A stretch of DNA of 64,000 nucleotides from Heterobilharzia americana (GCA_944470555.2 OX104134.1:72162678-72226677), one strand, 5' to 3'; shown: positions 45,517 to 57,039, counted from the first letter of the stretch. Program-made: numbers and translations. The notes: a model not told the origin generated them from the sequence alone.

Positions 45517-45693
45517 ACCCGAGAACTAGTCATCAAATCTCCAGAAACTCGAAGGGTGAATTTAGTGGACTCAATATATTGACTGAACGAGGCTATATAA
45601 ACGACCCCATAAGCATATCCTACAAACGGTGGGCACTTCCATGGTCCGAAATAACAGATGCTTCTTTAGCCAAGCGCCGTGGCTACTCTGAAG
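45517..45693 (+). CDS. Unassigned internal exon candidate
   Basis: A long pyrimidine tract 'cttttctgcctctctccccacaccttcaag' ends in an acceptor. The plus strand is then open for 58 codons, including ILTERGYINDPISISYKRW and ALPWSEITDASLAKRRGYSE, and stops at a strong GTGAGT donor. The 177-nt length fits one open frame with split codons at both ends. No domain recognised. It could belong to REV1, which runs in the same direction, but nothing in the peptide shows that. Confidence 0.4.
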
Positions 45694-46322
45694 GTGAGTA
45701 AGATATTAAAAACTCAGTATTTTGTTTGAAGCGTGACTTAAGGAGACGAATGGTGCTGTTCCGTGAACTCAGACTGTTATCAAGAGCTGCAGAGCTGGAA
45801 TAAGTCAAAGATGACGTAGAATTATTGAAAAGGAGACGTCAAAGAAGATTAAGAGTTAAGGATTTGGAAGGTCTACAGTGATCTAAGCGACTTGCATATT
45901 AACAAAGTAGTGAAGGCTGTTGAAGCTACACGGCTGCATGTACTGTGGAGGCCTGTTCTTTCTCAAAGCACCCGAAGAATAAGTTTTATTGTGTGACCGC
46001 AGACCCTAAGAGACTTCTGCTCTAGGCCGGTGTGTTAGTTTCGAATCCGATGCGTCACGGGATAGAGAAGTGTCCTAATTTTTGGGCTGATCTTTATTTC
46101 CATCGCTTCTTATTGTAAAGGCTGCATAAGTGCCGCACTACCTGTGACCCAAGGGAAGCACCTTAATGCTGCCACACTCTCGTCCAGCCAGCCAGCAGCA
46201 CGACTTCACCCTTGGACCATCATAACAATAGCGTAGTAATTCACACTGATGGTACTGCTTTTTCTCTTATCACTATCCAACAGTAACATAAGAGTAAAAC
46301 TTGTACACTGTGGTAGACTGTA

Positions 46323-47235
46323 ATCCCATTTTTATTGATTTATTAGATTTATCACACAGCGTAACAGTATTGTTTACTAGTTTACGTTTCGGACATAATT
46401 TATCGTCCACAGTCATATCAAGATATCCTTTATATAGACCTAGTTTTCTCGTCCCTTTGTGACATGGGTAGTAATATTTTTCATATATCCGGAACAGGTG
46501 CTGAGTCATTCCTGTTGCATGTGTTAGGTGTTGATTTGATAAACAAAGATTCACTTATCAATCTCTCCCACCCACTGCACCCTGTTGTGTTAGTTTTAAG
46601 GATTTTCATCCTGTCCCATCTGATTGTGTGGTTATGTATAATCGCATGCATAGCTATGGCTGAGCTTTTTCCTAAATTCGTTACTTAATAGGATCTACTA
46701 ATTTTGACCTAGCTAGGTTTTTGTGTTCGGATATCCTAATTGATCCAGGTCGACTACTTTGACCCACGTACTTCGCCTCGCAATCGTTGCAAGGGATTTG
46801 GTGAACTAAGTTATTCTTCTAACCTACAAAGCTTATTTCGAAGTGAGTTTGTCGTTTAAATGCTACTCCGATCCCAGCCTTATTGAGAATTCTGCGTACT
46901 GTTTCTGAGGTCCCTTCTGTGTATGGTAATATTGTAGAGGTTTTGAATTCTCTCTTCACAGTATTGCCACTGCTGTTATTAACGTTAGGAAGGAGAGATT
47001 GATAAGTGAATCTTTGTTTATCAAATCAACACCTACACATGCAACAGGAATGACTCAGCACCTGTTCCGGATATATGAAAAATATTACTACCCATGTCAC
47101 AAAGGGACGAGAAAACTAGGTCTATATAAAGGATATCTTGATATGACTGTGGACGATAAATTATGTCCGAAACGTAAACTAGTAAACAATACTGTTACGC
47201 TGTGTGATAAATCTAATAAATCAATAAAATGGGAT
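46323..47235 (-). mobile_element. Fold-back Penelope-like element fragment
   Basis: Near-identical inverted arms (46323-46568 and 46992-47235, about 245 bp) flank a 423-bp centre. Each arm encodes the same peptide, THATGMTQHLFRIYEKYYYP continuing to DMTVDDKLCPKRKL, once on each strand. The centre encodes on the minus strand the GIY-YIG endonuclease region of a Penelope-like protein: LVHQIPCNDCEAKYVGQSSR, PGSIRISEHKNLARS. The RT is missing. Penelope-like elements carry long terminal repeats (PLTRs) in direct or inverted arrangement; the arms fit that description. A diverged version of the same arm precedes the element at 35960. Confidence 0.8.
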
Positions 47236-48388
47236 CACTATCCAACAGACCCTTCAGTTTTTGGTAGGTCATCGAGGGAACAAGTTTTCCACCAGCATAA
47301 GTCGTTGATCATTGTGATATTTAAGCTCGTTCAGGTAGCAGCCATCAGTTGGAAATTTCGCACTCAGACATCATTGGATCCCTTTTCACTTGTCGTAGGT
47401 TTGGCGCCCAGGTGGTATTATCAGAATCTCTGCAAGTGGGTTGCGACTCGCAAATGCTTGCGGAGTTAAATTTTATTTCCTTAGTTTCAGTAATCGAATT
47501 CAGCGAGTATAGGAGCAATAGGGTAAACTAAGTAATAAATTATTTCTAAAGAGGCTGACAAGTCATTTAGAAACTTCTAATCAGTGAGCCAACAAATTAC
47601 TGGTAGGAATTAAGATAATCTGTTCAACCAAAATAGTAACAATTTACAGTGAAAGGGTTGTTTTCATGTTATAGATTCTAAATTTTTGTCGTTGACTGGA
47701 CCGAAATGACCAGTCACTAATGGCATATAGGATTCTGTGGAGATGCCACGATATTGCGAATAGTTTGAATTTTGATACTAATTGTATATTATTGGTATCC
47801 CATAGTAGTCATTATCCATCATTAAAAAGGTTGCTATTATGAATCGAAGATATACCTAGTTACGTAAATGACATTTTCAGAGGATCACGTTATACAGGAA
47901 TTCCTTTTAGAACTGGGTCTTTATATAACGATGCCGATACACAAATTTTTAGAAATTGATAAAAAAACAGTCTAGGGCTTTCTGACGATTGACTTCTATC
48001 ATCTAATACTAAAACACCAGTCTAGTGATGACCGATTCGTGAAACTCATAACGGACTACTACTCCCTTAGGATAAAACTGATTCTAAATACGAAGATTAT
48101 TATTAGCATAATATGAAACTTGGGAAAAGAAATTAACTTAGCGTCAAAGGAAATGCTTGAAAGGTTCTCAGTTCCTGAAGAAAATGATACTACCTGATTC
48201 AAATAGACTGTGAGGCTTTGCTGTGGTTTCCAAGTTCAAGTTAGAGATCTTGACCTGTTCAGTATTAAGAATGACATTGATAAGATTAGCAGAACTACAC
48301 TATATACTTGTGATTGATGTGGGCAGCTAAAATCTGACTATAGAAATCATTAGTTATCTAAACACTGAACAATTTTTTCGCCCGTTAG
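47236..48388. other. No gene recognised
   Basis: AT-rich sequence. The open frame that follows the right PLE arm (to 47469) is probably an accidental extension. No splice-flanked coding block was identified. Confidence 0.4.
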
Positions 48389-48750
48389 GAACAGAACTAG
48401 TCAGTGGAGCAACCAGATTCAATTCAGAAGGCCAGGCACCAGTTGATTGTATTGCACTTGCTGCCATGCACAAACTGACAATCTTTAAACGAACGCTTTG
48501 GTCACAGATACTATCAGTTCATCCAACAAGCTAGTAAGTTAGTAAGTAAGCTAGTAAGCACCTTGAACAACTTGACTCTCTGGATCAATTAGATAAGAGT
48601 AAACTGTTGGTGATTACAAACCAAAACAATAAAAACGGAAGTTCAGCTTGTAGATCAACTAAATCACTGTATCGAGCAATATTGATTGATATGGATTTTT
48701 CTCAACTAGTCACTTTGATTACAACTGAGTATCTTATCAAGATTTACTTT
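48389..48750 (+). CDS. Unassigned exon candidate containing a 21-nt GT-AG insert
   Basis: After an acceptor 'ttttttcgcccgttag' the plus strand is open as TELVSGATRFNSEGQAPVDC and HKLTIFKRTLWSQILSVHP. In-frame TAG TAA then occurs in a GTAAG-rich stretch (48534-48554, 21 nt, GT...AG). Beyond it the same frame is open again (KHLEQLDSLDQLDKSKLLVI, SLYRAILIDMDFSQLVTLI) and ends at a strong GTAAGT donor. Without the 21 nt the two halves join in frame. That length is far below any accepted animal intron, so a tandem expansion in an exon or an unrelated coincidence is equally possible. No family recognised. Confidence 0.33.
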
Positions 48751-49465
48751 GTAAGTAATCCTCATAATATTTTGTACGGAAAATGAAGAATGCTGTTAAG
48801 TGCTCCAGTGTCAGCACTATGAAGAAACTGTAAGGAGCAAAAGACCCGAAATTAGACATAAAGACAACCAGCTATCAATATTTCCTGTGAAACGAAAATG
48901 TCGAACTCCTAAATTTTGACTATAGAAAAATGCTTCCTCAACCATTTTGCTTAAGTGTTTAGTAAAGTAATTATTTCACAAATCTTCATAACTAACAGAA
49001 AACTAGCGAAAACAAAACAAATATTTCAATAACATATCAAAACTTAGAAACGCATATAAAGCTTGAACACACAATAATTTTCTGCATTGCAGTCACATAA
49101 CAATTCGTTAGATAAGCGAATAGAACTGAAACGCCATCCAGTAATAGAAAAACGGGATTTATCAGCAACTGTTAAGAGTAACTACCACAGTTAAACGTTC
49201 ATAAGATATTTCATGCCTGGCGAGAAGGCTATACAACACAGGTGACTTCTGTGACATCAACTGTCAATACTGAAAAAGTGGATGCCAGGCAACAGACAAC
49301 TGAATAATTTCAGACAATTCCTTCACTTCATAAATTTAACTAGAGAAATAACATGCTAAAAATTTCGAAACGAAGTAACTACGTCTTTATTACACCCTGA
49401 ACCACACACAGTACCACAACTGTGAGGAAACAATCCAGCATGCAACTGACTTTTTATCATTATTT
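48751..49465. other. No gene recognised
   Basis: AT-rich sequence with no recognisable exon or repeat. Confidence 0.4.
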
Positions 49466-49746
49466 CCCCTTGGGTTCCTAGTGGAACATAGGTCTTCAGT
49501 AGCACGCCTCCATTGGACTCCCTTCTCTGCAGTCTTTTAAACCTCGCTCCACAACTGCCTACAAGCTTTCATTTTTTCCTCAGATGATCTCTATGTCACC
49601 CTCAGCTGGGATGCCCAACTCGACGTTTTCCACTCGAGGGCCTGGCCTGGTGGGTGATGTCCCCAGTCGGCCTTCTCAGTGTATGCCCAATCCAATCCAT
49701 CTTCACTTTCTCCTACTGCATATTTGTCGGGTGATAGGTTCCTGGT

Positions 49747-49943
49747 CCTCGAGTGAAACCCCGATGGGAAACGAGTTGGACATCCGAGGGTGACATGGAG
49801 GAGATCGTGCGAGGAGGGAATGAGAGTTTCTGGGCTGTCGTGGAGCCAGGTTCAAAAAACTTCAGAGAACAGAGTTCACTGGAGACGTGCTACTGAAGCC
49901 TTGTGTTCCATTAGGAACCCAAAGGACAAATGAATGATAATGA
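49747..49943 (+). mobile_element. Nested 197-bp RTE-B 3' end inserted in antisense
   Basis: The plus strand holds the last ~190 bases of RTE-B: a G-R-P-R-V-TWRR-like block, EMRACGLSW-like block and 'aaccccaaaggac'-type 3' end, followed by an AATGAATGATAATGA tail. It is flanked by GGTTCCTGGT (49737-49746) and GGTTCCAGGT (49944-49953), a 10-bp target-site duplication with one mismatch. Removing it restores continuity of the surrounding RTE-B. Confidence 0.85.
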
Positions 49944-50585
49944 GGTTCCAGGTTGGTTCGTCGCCAGACAGAGTTCCTTGTTGCTTATCCTTATCATTCT
50001 GGCCATCTGATTTTTGAGTATCGAGCGTAGACGGCAGCTGTTGATGAATGTCTTCAGTTTGTTGGAAATGCTTTTCGTAACGTGCCAACTCTCTCAACCA
50101 TCACATAGAAGCACTGACTTGACGTTGGTGTTGAAAATATGGATCTTGTTCTTTATGCTGAGTACAGTGCAGTAGATCTCTACACTGATTTCAGATTGGT
50201 GAGGGCGTGTCTTGGTATCTTTCCGATCCTGGTTTTGACATCCTCGTCTGTGCCACCGCCTGTAGTTGAGACGATGCTGCCCTGCCCAGGTAGGTGAAAG
50301 ATACAACTACCTTTAAATTTCCCCCGTTGATGGTGATTGGTGCTTGTTGCTTTTGTTGTTGTTGGTGGCGGTGGTTAGGTATCTTCATCACCTCTGTCTA
50401 TTCCACGTTCACTTGGGGTCCCATCTCCGTTTCCCTGCCTCTTCTACCAACTTGTTGGTTTCCACCCGTGGATCTTCGAGTTTATGCAACCAGACATTAG
50501 ACATAAATCATCACCGGTGAAATCCAAATCTTCTAGGGTCTTTTCATCGGTCCAGCTAGCGTATGTCCATCTTCTCGCTCCTCAC

Positions 50586-50615
50586 AGTCCAGTCCAGTCC
50601 AGTCCAGTCCAGTCC
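50586..50615. repeat. (AGTCC)6 microsatellite inside RTE-B
   Basis: Six perfect copies of AGTCC. They stand where the intact RTE-B has a single 'gatccagtccaccac', so the array grew from a pre-existing unit in the LINE. Confidence 0.95.
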
Positions 50616-50691
50616 AGCACAATCAGGAAGATCATCTGTGATGGTAGGCGGCAACCTTGTCTTATTCCTGTCTTCACTTCAAAGGCACCAC

Positions 50692-51229
50692 TGTTTTACT
50701 CAGTTCAGAAAACATTTGCGTTATCTTTCGAAAAGTGAATCGAAGATAAGTGTGAAAGTCTATGACATGCACATCGTTCATGTGAAAACAAAGCAAAATA
50801 ATGTTTTAAAAGGAGCTTTTATAAGGTATACCGAAACCAAGCTCTTCAGAAAGAATAATCACTACTAAATTGAACAAGATTAAAAGATGTTTCTATAAGT
50901 ATCCAAATCAAGTTAGGATCTGATGGTTTGAAAAAATTTGGGCATTGCGTAAATGATATTCATTATTTTGGTATTTGTACTTCCCAATGAATGTAAAACA
51001 TAATAAATTTGTTCAACCGACGTCCCGCTATTTAGGGTTAATAGCTCTATCAAAGTTATAGTAAACCGTAATATTTAATATCCACGCTTATACATGATAA
51101 CTTGACAAGTGTTCTTCTGCATGAATGATCCTGTGTTGTCAGAATTGTACAATAGAGATGATATCCATATGTAATATGTTGTGTGTGAAGAATGTAAAGT
51201 GAGATTTGTATGTACACATGTGTTGATAG
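50692..51229. other. No gene recognised
   Basis: AT-rich spacer between the RTE-B fragment and a Penelope-like element. Confidence 0.45.
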
Positions 51230-53050
51230 TTCCTTATCGTACGTATGTTGGTTATGTCACTACGTGGGGGTGAGTTCAGACCAGGTCAAACGACGCTTTA
51301 CCACCCCATTTCTATTCAGACAATTTGATTCCACTTGATGTGAAAAGATTCTCATGAGATGTTCGTTACCATTTCGAAGCCTTTCTGAATAATTTCGATA
51401 TTGTCAAAATCGACCTCGCGACCTGAAATTGTAGCAAGTTGAGATATGACTGAAGTGTTTTCAAGTTTCTTTAGTTCTACTGAATTTCTACGGGGTCTGA
51501 TGGAAGCTGTTTGGTGTTCATGTTTCCTAATTTTGATTTCACGGGAATTTCGTCCTCTGTATGCTTCATCGTGAGCACTTTATTTTACAAACAAAATTAG
51601 TTTGTGAATCCAGAGGGATCTCGTCCTTCAAACAGACTAAGGTAAATCGGAATGTGTTTGGTGTTCTGTAGAACGCTCTGATATTGCATTTGTTGGGTAC
51701 TCTCTTCTGTAATGGATAATCGTTGTTGAGGTCTATAATTTGGGAGTAGTTTTATTATTTATTTAATGCTATTTCCTAGTTCGCGAATGAATTTCACCGG
51801 ATAATTATTCACTTTAAGTGTCTTGTTCACATTTTCATCCGTTACTAGAGCGTGCTTTCCTAAAAGACTGCATATAACAGAAACTTTTGTACTAATTGGA
51901 TGTGATGAGTTGAAATCTAAATATTTGTTCGAATGCGTTGCTTTCCTGAAAAGGGTTGTACCGAAATGTCCATTTTCTTTTCACTTAACAACAGAATCAA
52001 GGAAAGGCAGTTTCCTCTTATCTGTTTCCTTTTTCTGGACTGAACTTGATACCGGGTGATCTAGAGTTCAGCCGATCCAAGAATGACTGGTATAAGTCAC
52101 GTTTAAAAATTACGAATGTGCCATCAACATACCTCAGCCAAATTTTCAGATTTAGCAAGTGAGTGAAGACACTTTCTTTGAATTTACCCATAAACAGGTT
52201 AGCTACTATGGGTGAAACAGGTGAATCGACAGCAACACAGTCTGCCCGTATGGTTTTCTTTTAGATTTCGAGTAAGTAGTCTCTAAGAAAAATCTTAGGG
52301 TCTTGATGACGTCACTGACACAGTGGATATCTTCCAGTCACTGTTATTTCTGAGTCTGATACTTTAGAAATAGTATTTGGTTATCATTAATGGCGACGCT
52401 AACATATATAGAATTGATATCATAGCTTACCAAAATCTTATCTTTCGAAATTTTAAGTGAAGAAATTTTAGATTTAAAGTGAAATGAGTGTTTTTGTAGG
52501 GATTTAAGTATGGCAGCCAAATATTTAGAGGTTGTATGTTGGTATGTTGTTATGGTCGACAACCGACCCCAATGGAATAGGTTTGTGAATCTTAGGTAGA
52601 CCGCAGAATCTTGAAGGTATGTAAGGTTTAGGTTTGAGTTTGAACCAAAATTGAGATGCTGATTTTGGGTTTCAGTTTTTGAAGTAGACTATTAGTGTTG
52701 AGTTTCATTTTGTTTCGTTTGGCGGATCATGTTCCCATCGACTAAAGAGTATAATTCTTAAGACAAGTGTTCACTTACCGTCTACAGAGAACCAAGTGTT
52801 CACTTGCCTTCACATAATCTGTTCTGTCCATAATGACTGCTATATTTCCTTTATCTGCCCTTTGTTATTACAATGTTCTTGGCTTTCCTCAAATTTTTCA
52901 GGGCATGAAATTCTTACTATCCTCCGTTGTTTTATTGGATCGAATTGTTCGACCTCTGCTTGGTTTTATGCTGATTTTTCTGTCGATTGTCCGAACAAGT
53001 TTTTCAAACCGAGAAGCCATATAAAATGTATGGCTTTTATTTCCGAATTA
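51230..53050 (-). mobile_element. Penelope-like element, decayed near full-length copy
   Basis: Minus-strand order from the right: fingers LRKAKNIVITK and AVIMDRTDYVKASEHLV (about 52800-52930), FCGLPKIHKPIPLGSVV (about 52600), SSLKISKDKILVSYDINSIY (52344-52562), PVSPIVANLFMGKF and RYVDGTFVIFKRDL (about 52050-52250), then a GIY-YIG remnant with EAYRGRNSREIKIRKHE (about 51540) and the GREVDFDNIEIIQKGFE C-terminal block (about 51400). The catalytic YVDD box reads YVDG and frames are broken, so it is inactive. It is a different subfamily from the element at 35960. Confidence 0.83.
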
Positions 53051-53771
53051 TCATGCGATTGTACTACCTAATTACCCATAATAAACTAATCACAATATAT
53101 GATTTTAGTTACGTGCTGCAAAACAACTAGATAATAGAGATCATCAACTCAAGTAAATGTAGACATTCTTATTGTGACTTGATTTTCGAGATTTTAGTGT
53201 ACAGACTACTGAGCAAATATTTCACAAAGAAAGAAAACAAGATCAGAGTTTGCTTATTAAGAAAGGTGAACAGAGACAAACGTGCCTAAAAGGTAAACAG
53301 ACATGTAAAAAAGAAAACATAAATGACAATGGTGTTTATTTTTGATAATAACTATGTGTACGCAGAACGTTACAAGTTCATATTTGCACACGAACGCCAA
53401 AACATTGTTCACAATTTTCTAAAGTTATACATACATGTTTAACAATTTTGTTATTACCAGTACCAAACTTAACAAAAGACGTCAATCAAAAGTTTATTAG
53501 ATTGTCTTTAAATTGATTCACTTAGCATCAACAAGGCGATGTGCAGATATTTTGCATGGTAATTTAGATTGCAAAGAGTTCTTTAAGTTGAGAGGGCTAA
53601 AGTTACTTTTAAATAAGCGGAACAATAACTGTGAGCAAAAACTGTCGGTGCGATGTGTGAAACCAGCTTCGCTTAGTTGGGTTTTCGAGTGTACAGACAT
53701 ATTATACTCATGTAAGCCATCGTCACAGAGGATCGGTGGACTGCCGCTCCTTCTGCAGAACCTGCTTTAAC
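53051..53771. other. No gene recognised
   Basis: Contains an 85-codon plus-strand ORF (53513-53770) with no recognisable similarity, ending just before the RTE-B target site. Probably intergenic. Confidence 0.4.
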
Positions 53772-53785
53772 TTGGATTGTTAGTA
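53772..53785. repeat. 14-bp target-site duplication (left) of RTE-B
   Basis: TTGGATTGTTAGTA lies directly before the AT-rich 3' tail and is repeated perfectly at 57020-57033. Confidence 0.93.
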
Positions 53786-53811
53786 TTATTATTTATTATT
53801 ATTATTAGTCC
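53786..53811. repeat. AT-rich trinucleotide 3' tail of RTE-B
   Basis: 'ttattatttattattattattag' between the left target-site duplication and the element 3' end; in the sense direction an (AAT)n-type tail. Confidence 0.85.
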
Positions 53812-56800
53812 CTTGGGTTCCTAGTGGAACATAGGGCTTCAGTAGCACGCCTCCAGTGACCTCTGTTCTCTGAGATCTTTTGAACCTGGTCCCACGACAG
53901 CCCACAAGCTCTCATTTCCTGCTCGCACGACCTCCTCCATGTCACCCTCGGACGTCCAACTCGTCGCTTCCCATGGGGATTCCACTCGAGGGCCTGACGC
54001 GTGATGTCCTCAGTCGGCCTTCTCAGTGCATGGCCAATCCATCTCCACTTCTTCCTGCATATTTGTTGCGTGATAGGTTCTTGGTTGGTTCGTTCCCAGA
54101 GTTCCTTGTTGCTTATTTTTTCTGGCCATCTGATCTTCAGCAGCGAGCGTAAGCAGTTGTTGATGAATGTCTGTAGTTTATTGGAAATGCCTTTCGTGAC
54201 GCGCCAAGTCTCTGAGCCATACAAGAGCACTGACTTGACGTTGGTGTTGAAAATCCGTATCTTGTTCCGCATGCTGAGTGCAGAAGATCTCCACACTGGT
54301 TTCAGGCTAATGAACGCCTGTCTTGCTTTTCCGATTCTGACTTTGACGTCCTCGTCCGTCCCGCCTGTAGTTGAAACAGTGCTTCCTAGATAAGTGAAGG
54401 AGGTTACTTCCTTTAAGTTTCTCCCGTTGACGGTGATTGGAGTTTGTTGTTGTTGTTGTTGATGGTGGTGGTGCGGTATCTTCATCACTTCTGTCTTCTC
54501 TATATTCACCTGGAGTCCCGTCTTCGCTGCCTCTTCTATCAACTTGTTAGTTTTTGCCTGCAGATCTTCAAGTTTATGTGACATTAGGCATAAGTCATCG
54601 GCGAAATCCAAGTCTTCTAGGTTCTTTTCCGTCGTCCAGTGTATCCCCCTCTTCTTGCTGCCTACTGTTTGCTGCATGATCCAGTCCACCACAATCAAGG
54701 AATATCATGGGGGATAGTAGGCAACCTTGTTTCACTCCTGTCTTCACTTCAAAGGCATCACTGAGCTTCCCATTGTGGATTACTTGGCATGTGGCATCTT
54801 CATATAGTTGTTGAATGAGGCGGATAAAGGTTTGCGGTACTCCGTAGTATTGAAGCAGTTTCCAAATTACTTCTCGGTCGACGCTGTCAAAGGCCTTCTC
54901 AAAGTCGATGAAGTTGAGGTAGGAGAGGCTGATTGCCATTCTATGCTCTGTTCTATGATGATGCGAAGCGTTGCAATTTGGTCTGCACATGATTTGTACT
55001 TCCTGAAGCCTGCCTGTTCCGGTCGTAGTTTTGAATCCAGTGCATCCCTTAGCCTCTCCAGGATGATGCGGCTTAATATTTTACTTGGGGTGGACAGGAG
55101 AGTGATTCCGCGCCAGTTCTTGCAAACACTGAGGTCTCCCTTCTTCGGCAGTTTGACAAGGTAACCCTTCTTCCAATCGTCAGGTACCTTCTCTTCCTTC
55201 CACACCTTCTGCAATAGTGGTGTGAGCATGTCCGCTGTTGTCTCTGCATCTGTTTTCAGTGCTTCTGGCGGTATTCCATCTGGTCCTGCTGCTTTCCCGC
55301 ATTTCAGTAGCTTTATGGCGTTCAGGACTTCCATTTTCGTTGGGGGATTAATGTTCACTTGTAATTCAGCGGCTGCAGGTGGTATTTCTGGACGAAGTGC
55401 AGGTGGTGGTGGTCGATTCAAGAGCTTCTTGAAGTGGTCGGCCCATCGTTTCCTCTGTTTCTCTTCTTTTGTAATTAAATTTCCTTCTTCATCTTTTATT
55501 GGTTTCATCTGTGTTGGTCTCGCCCCTGATAGCAACCTGGTTATTTGATACAATGTCGTCAGGTCTCTCTTACCTGCAGCCTGTTCTGCTTCACTTGCCA
55601 GTGTATCGTAGAAGTGTCTTTTGTCTTTCCGTGCACTCTTCTTCACTTCTTTGTCCAGTGTTTTATACATTGTGCTCAGTTCCTCTTGTCGTTGAGCATC
55701 CTTGTACTGGTTTATCTTCTGCTTCACCATCCTCCTCTCCCTGCTCTATAAGCTTCCGTGTGTCCGTCGAGATCCATTCCTTGTCTTCCACCTTCTTCCT
55801 TCCTAATACGACTGTGCAGGTTTCTTTCCACATAGCTTTCAAAGACTTCCAGTGTTCTTCCACACAGGTTTCTTCAGGGATGTTGCTCGATGTCTCCCAT
55901 TTTGTCTTGATGGCTGCCTTGAAGATCTCCTTTGTAGTTTCATCCTTCAGTTTCCGAGTGTTGTACTTGAATTGAGGTCTATCACCAGCTTCCTTGAAGG
56001 CTTTCAACCTGATTTGGAAGGTTCCTTGCACTAGGTAGTGGTCTGAACCTACATCTGCTCCTCTTCTTGACCTTGTGTTAAGTAGACTGCGTCTCCATTT
56101 TCTTGAGATTGAGGTAAAGTCAATTTGATTTTTAGTGTGTCCATCTGGTGAAATCCATGTCGCCTTGTGGATGTCTTTGTGCCTGAACACACTGCCTCCA
56201 ATCACCAAATCGTTGAATGCGCAGAATTCTGCAAACAATTCTCCATTCTCATTCATTTCGCCTAGCGCCTCTCGACCCATGGTTAGTTCTCTTCCCGTGT
56301 TGTCCCCTCCCAGTTTGGCATTCATGTCGCCCATCAGAATTTTGATATCGCCAACTGACGTCTTGTCCAGTGTTGATTGAAGTTGTCTGTGGAAATCCTC
56401 CTTTTTCTCTTCATCTGCATTATTTGTAGGTGCATAACATTGTATGATTGTGACCTTTCTTCCTTTTGAGTTGAATCTTGCTGTCATGATCCTGGAGGAG
56501 ATTGGTTCCCACTGCATGAGAGCCTTCGATGCTCTTGAGGACATCATGATAGCCACTCCATAACTCAGTGTGCTCGTGGTTGGCGTCTGGGTGACCGGAG
56601 TAGATTATTGATTCTCCAGTTGACAGTTTGGAGAGTCCACTCCCATTCCATCTGCTTTCGCAAATCCCAAGCACTTCGATGTTATACCTTCTCATCTCCT
56701 TTGCAATCTGGGCTGCCTTACTGGGTTCAAACATCGTGCGGACATTCCATGTCCCCACGTTTACTTTCGCTTTCATCGAGAGAAGACACATCGGCCAATT

Positions 56801-57019
56801 GGCTTCCCGAAGGCTTTCACCAACTGGCGTCATTTCGCCTCTCCGATTCCAGCGGGGAATAAGTTTGTTTTCATTTTTTATATTTTGTTTGTGCTTTGAA
56901 GTTTCTTTAGCGGTTAGATTTGTTTTACGGGGTAGGGTTGCTAGCCCTATGCCCAACCTTCCCTCTTTACCCGGGCTTAGGACCGGCTAGTAACTAGTAA
57001 ACTAGTTAACCAGGCGAGG
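53786..57019 (-). mobile_element. Full-length RTE-B LINE with perfect target-site duplications
   Basis: A 3234-bp minus-strand element. From the 5' end (57019): a short leader, then a polyprotein split by frameshifts into five overlapping ORFs. The endonuclease has NVGTWNVRTM, ICESRWNGSG, QCYAPTN, MGDMNAKLGG, WISPDGHTKNQIDF and GSDHYLVQG (56956-55663). The RT has GKAAGPDGIPPEALK, NWRGITLLSTPSKILSRII, PEQAGFRKYKSCADQIATLR (55730-54867), IDFEKAFDSVDREV, KTGVKQGCLLSPMIF (54990-54595) and LDFADDLCLMS (54698-53805). A C-terminal domain ends at 53805, and the 3' end is GAACCCAAGGGAC plus an (AAT)n-like tail. All catalytic motifs are present. The perfect 14-bp duplication implies a recent insertion, so the frameshifts are probably partly sequencing errors. 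Confidence 0.95.
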
Positions 57020-57033
57020 TTGGATTGTTAGTA
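57020..57033. repeat. 14-bp target-site duplication (right) of RTE-B
   Basis: Perfect second copy of TTGGATTGTTAGTA at the 5' end of RTE-B. Confidence 0.93.
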
Positions 57034-57039
57034 CGGGCA

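Larger units (their letters stand above)
49466..50691 (-). mobile_element. RTE-B 3' fragment, interrupted by a nested RTE-B
   Basis: Begins at the family 3' end 'ccttgggttcctagtgg' next to an ATT-rich tail. It covers on the minus strand the C-terminal domain, the KTEVMKIP-like region (50191-50391, here MMKIP) and the start of the YADD region. It is 5'-truncated near 50691. Broken in every frame. It is interrupted at 49747-49943 by a plus-strand piece of the same family. Confidence 0.82.

Noticed and set aside
45420..45530. Retroviral-type aspartic protease motif (DTGSAIATL) in one frame
   Set aside because: The motif is short and isolated and has no gag, RT or LTR nearby. The region is better explained by the polypyrimidine tract and exon in another frame.
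46010..46065. Possible tRNA gene or SINE (B-box-like 'gtttcgaatcc')
   Set aside because: No pairing acceptor stem or A box could be placed upstream, and the surrounding bases do not match the SINE body found elsewhere.
55499..56380. Plus-strand ORFs opposite RTE-B (for example 158 codons)
   Set aside because: Antisense of the endonuclease and linker of RTE-B; no independent support.
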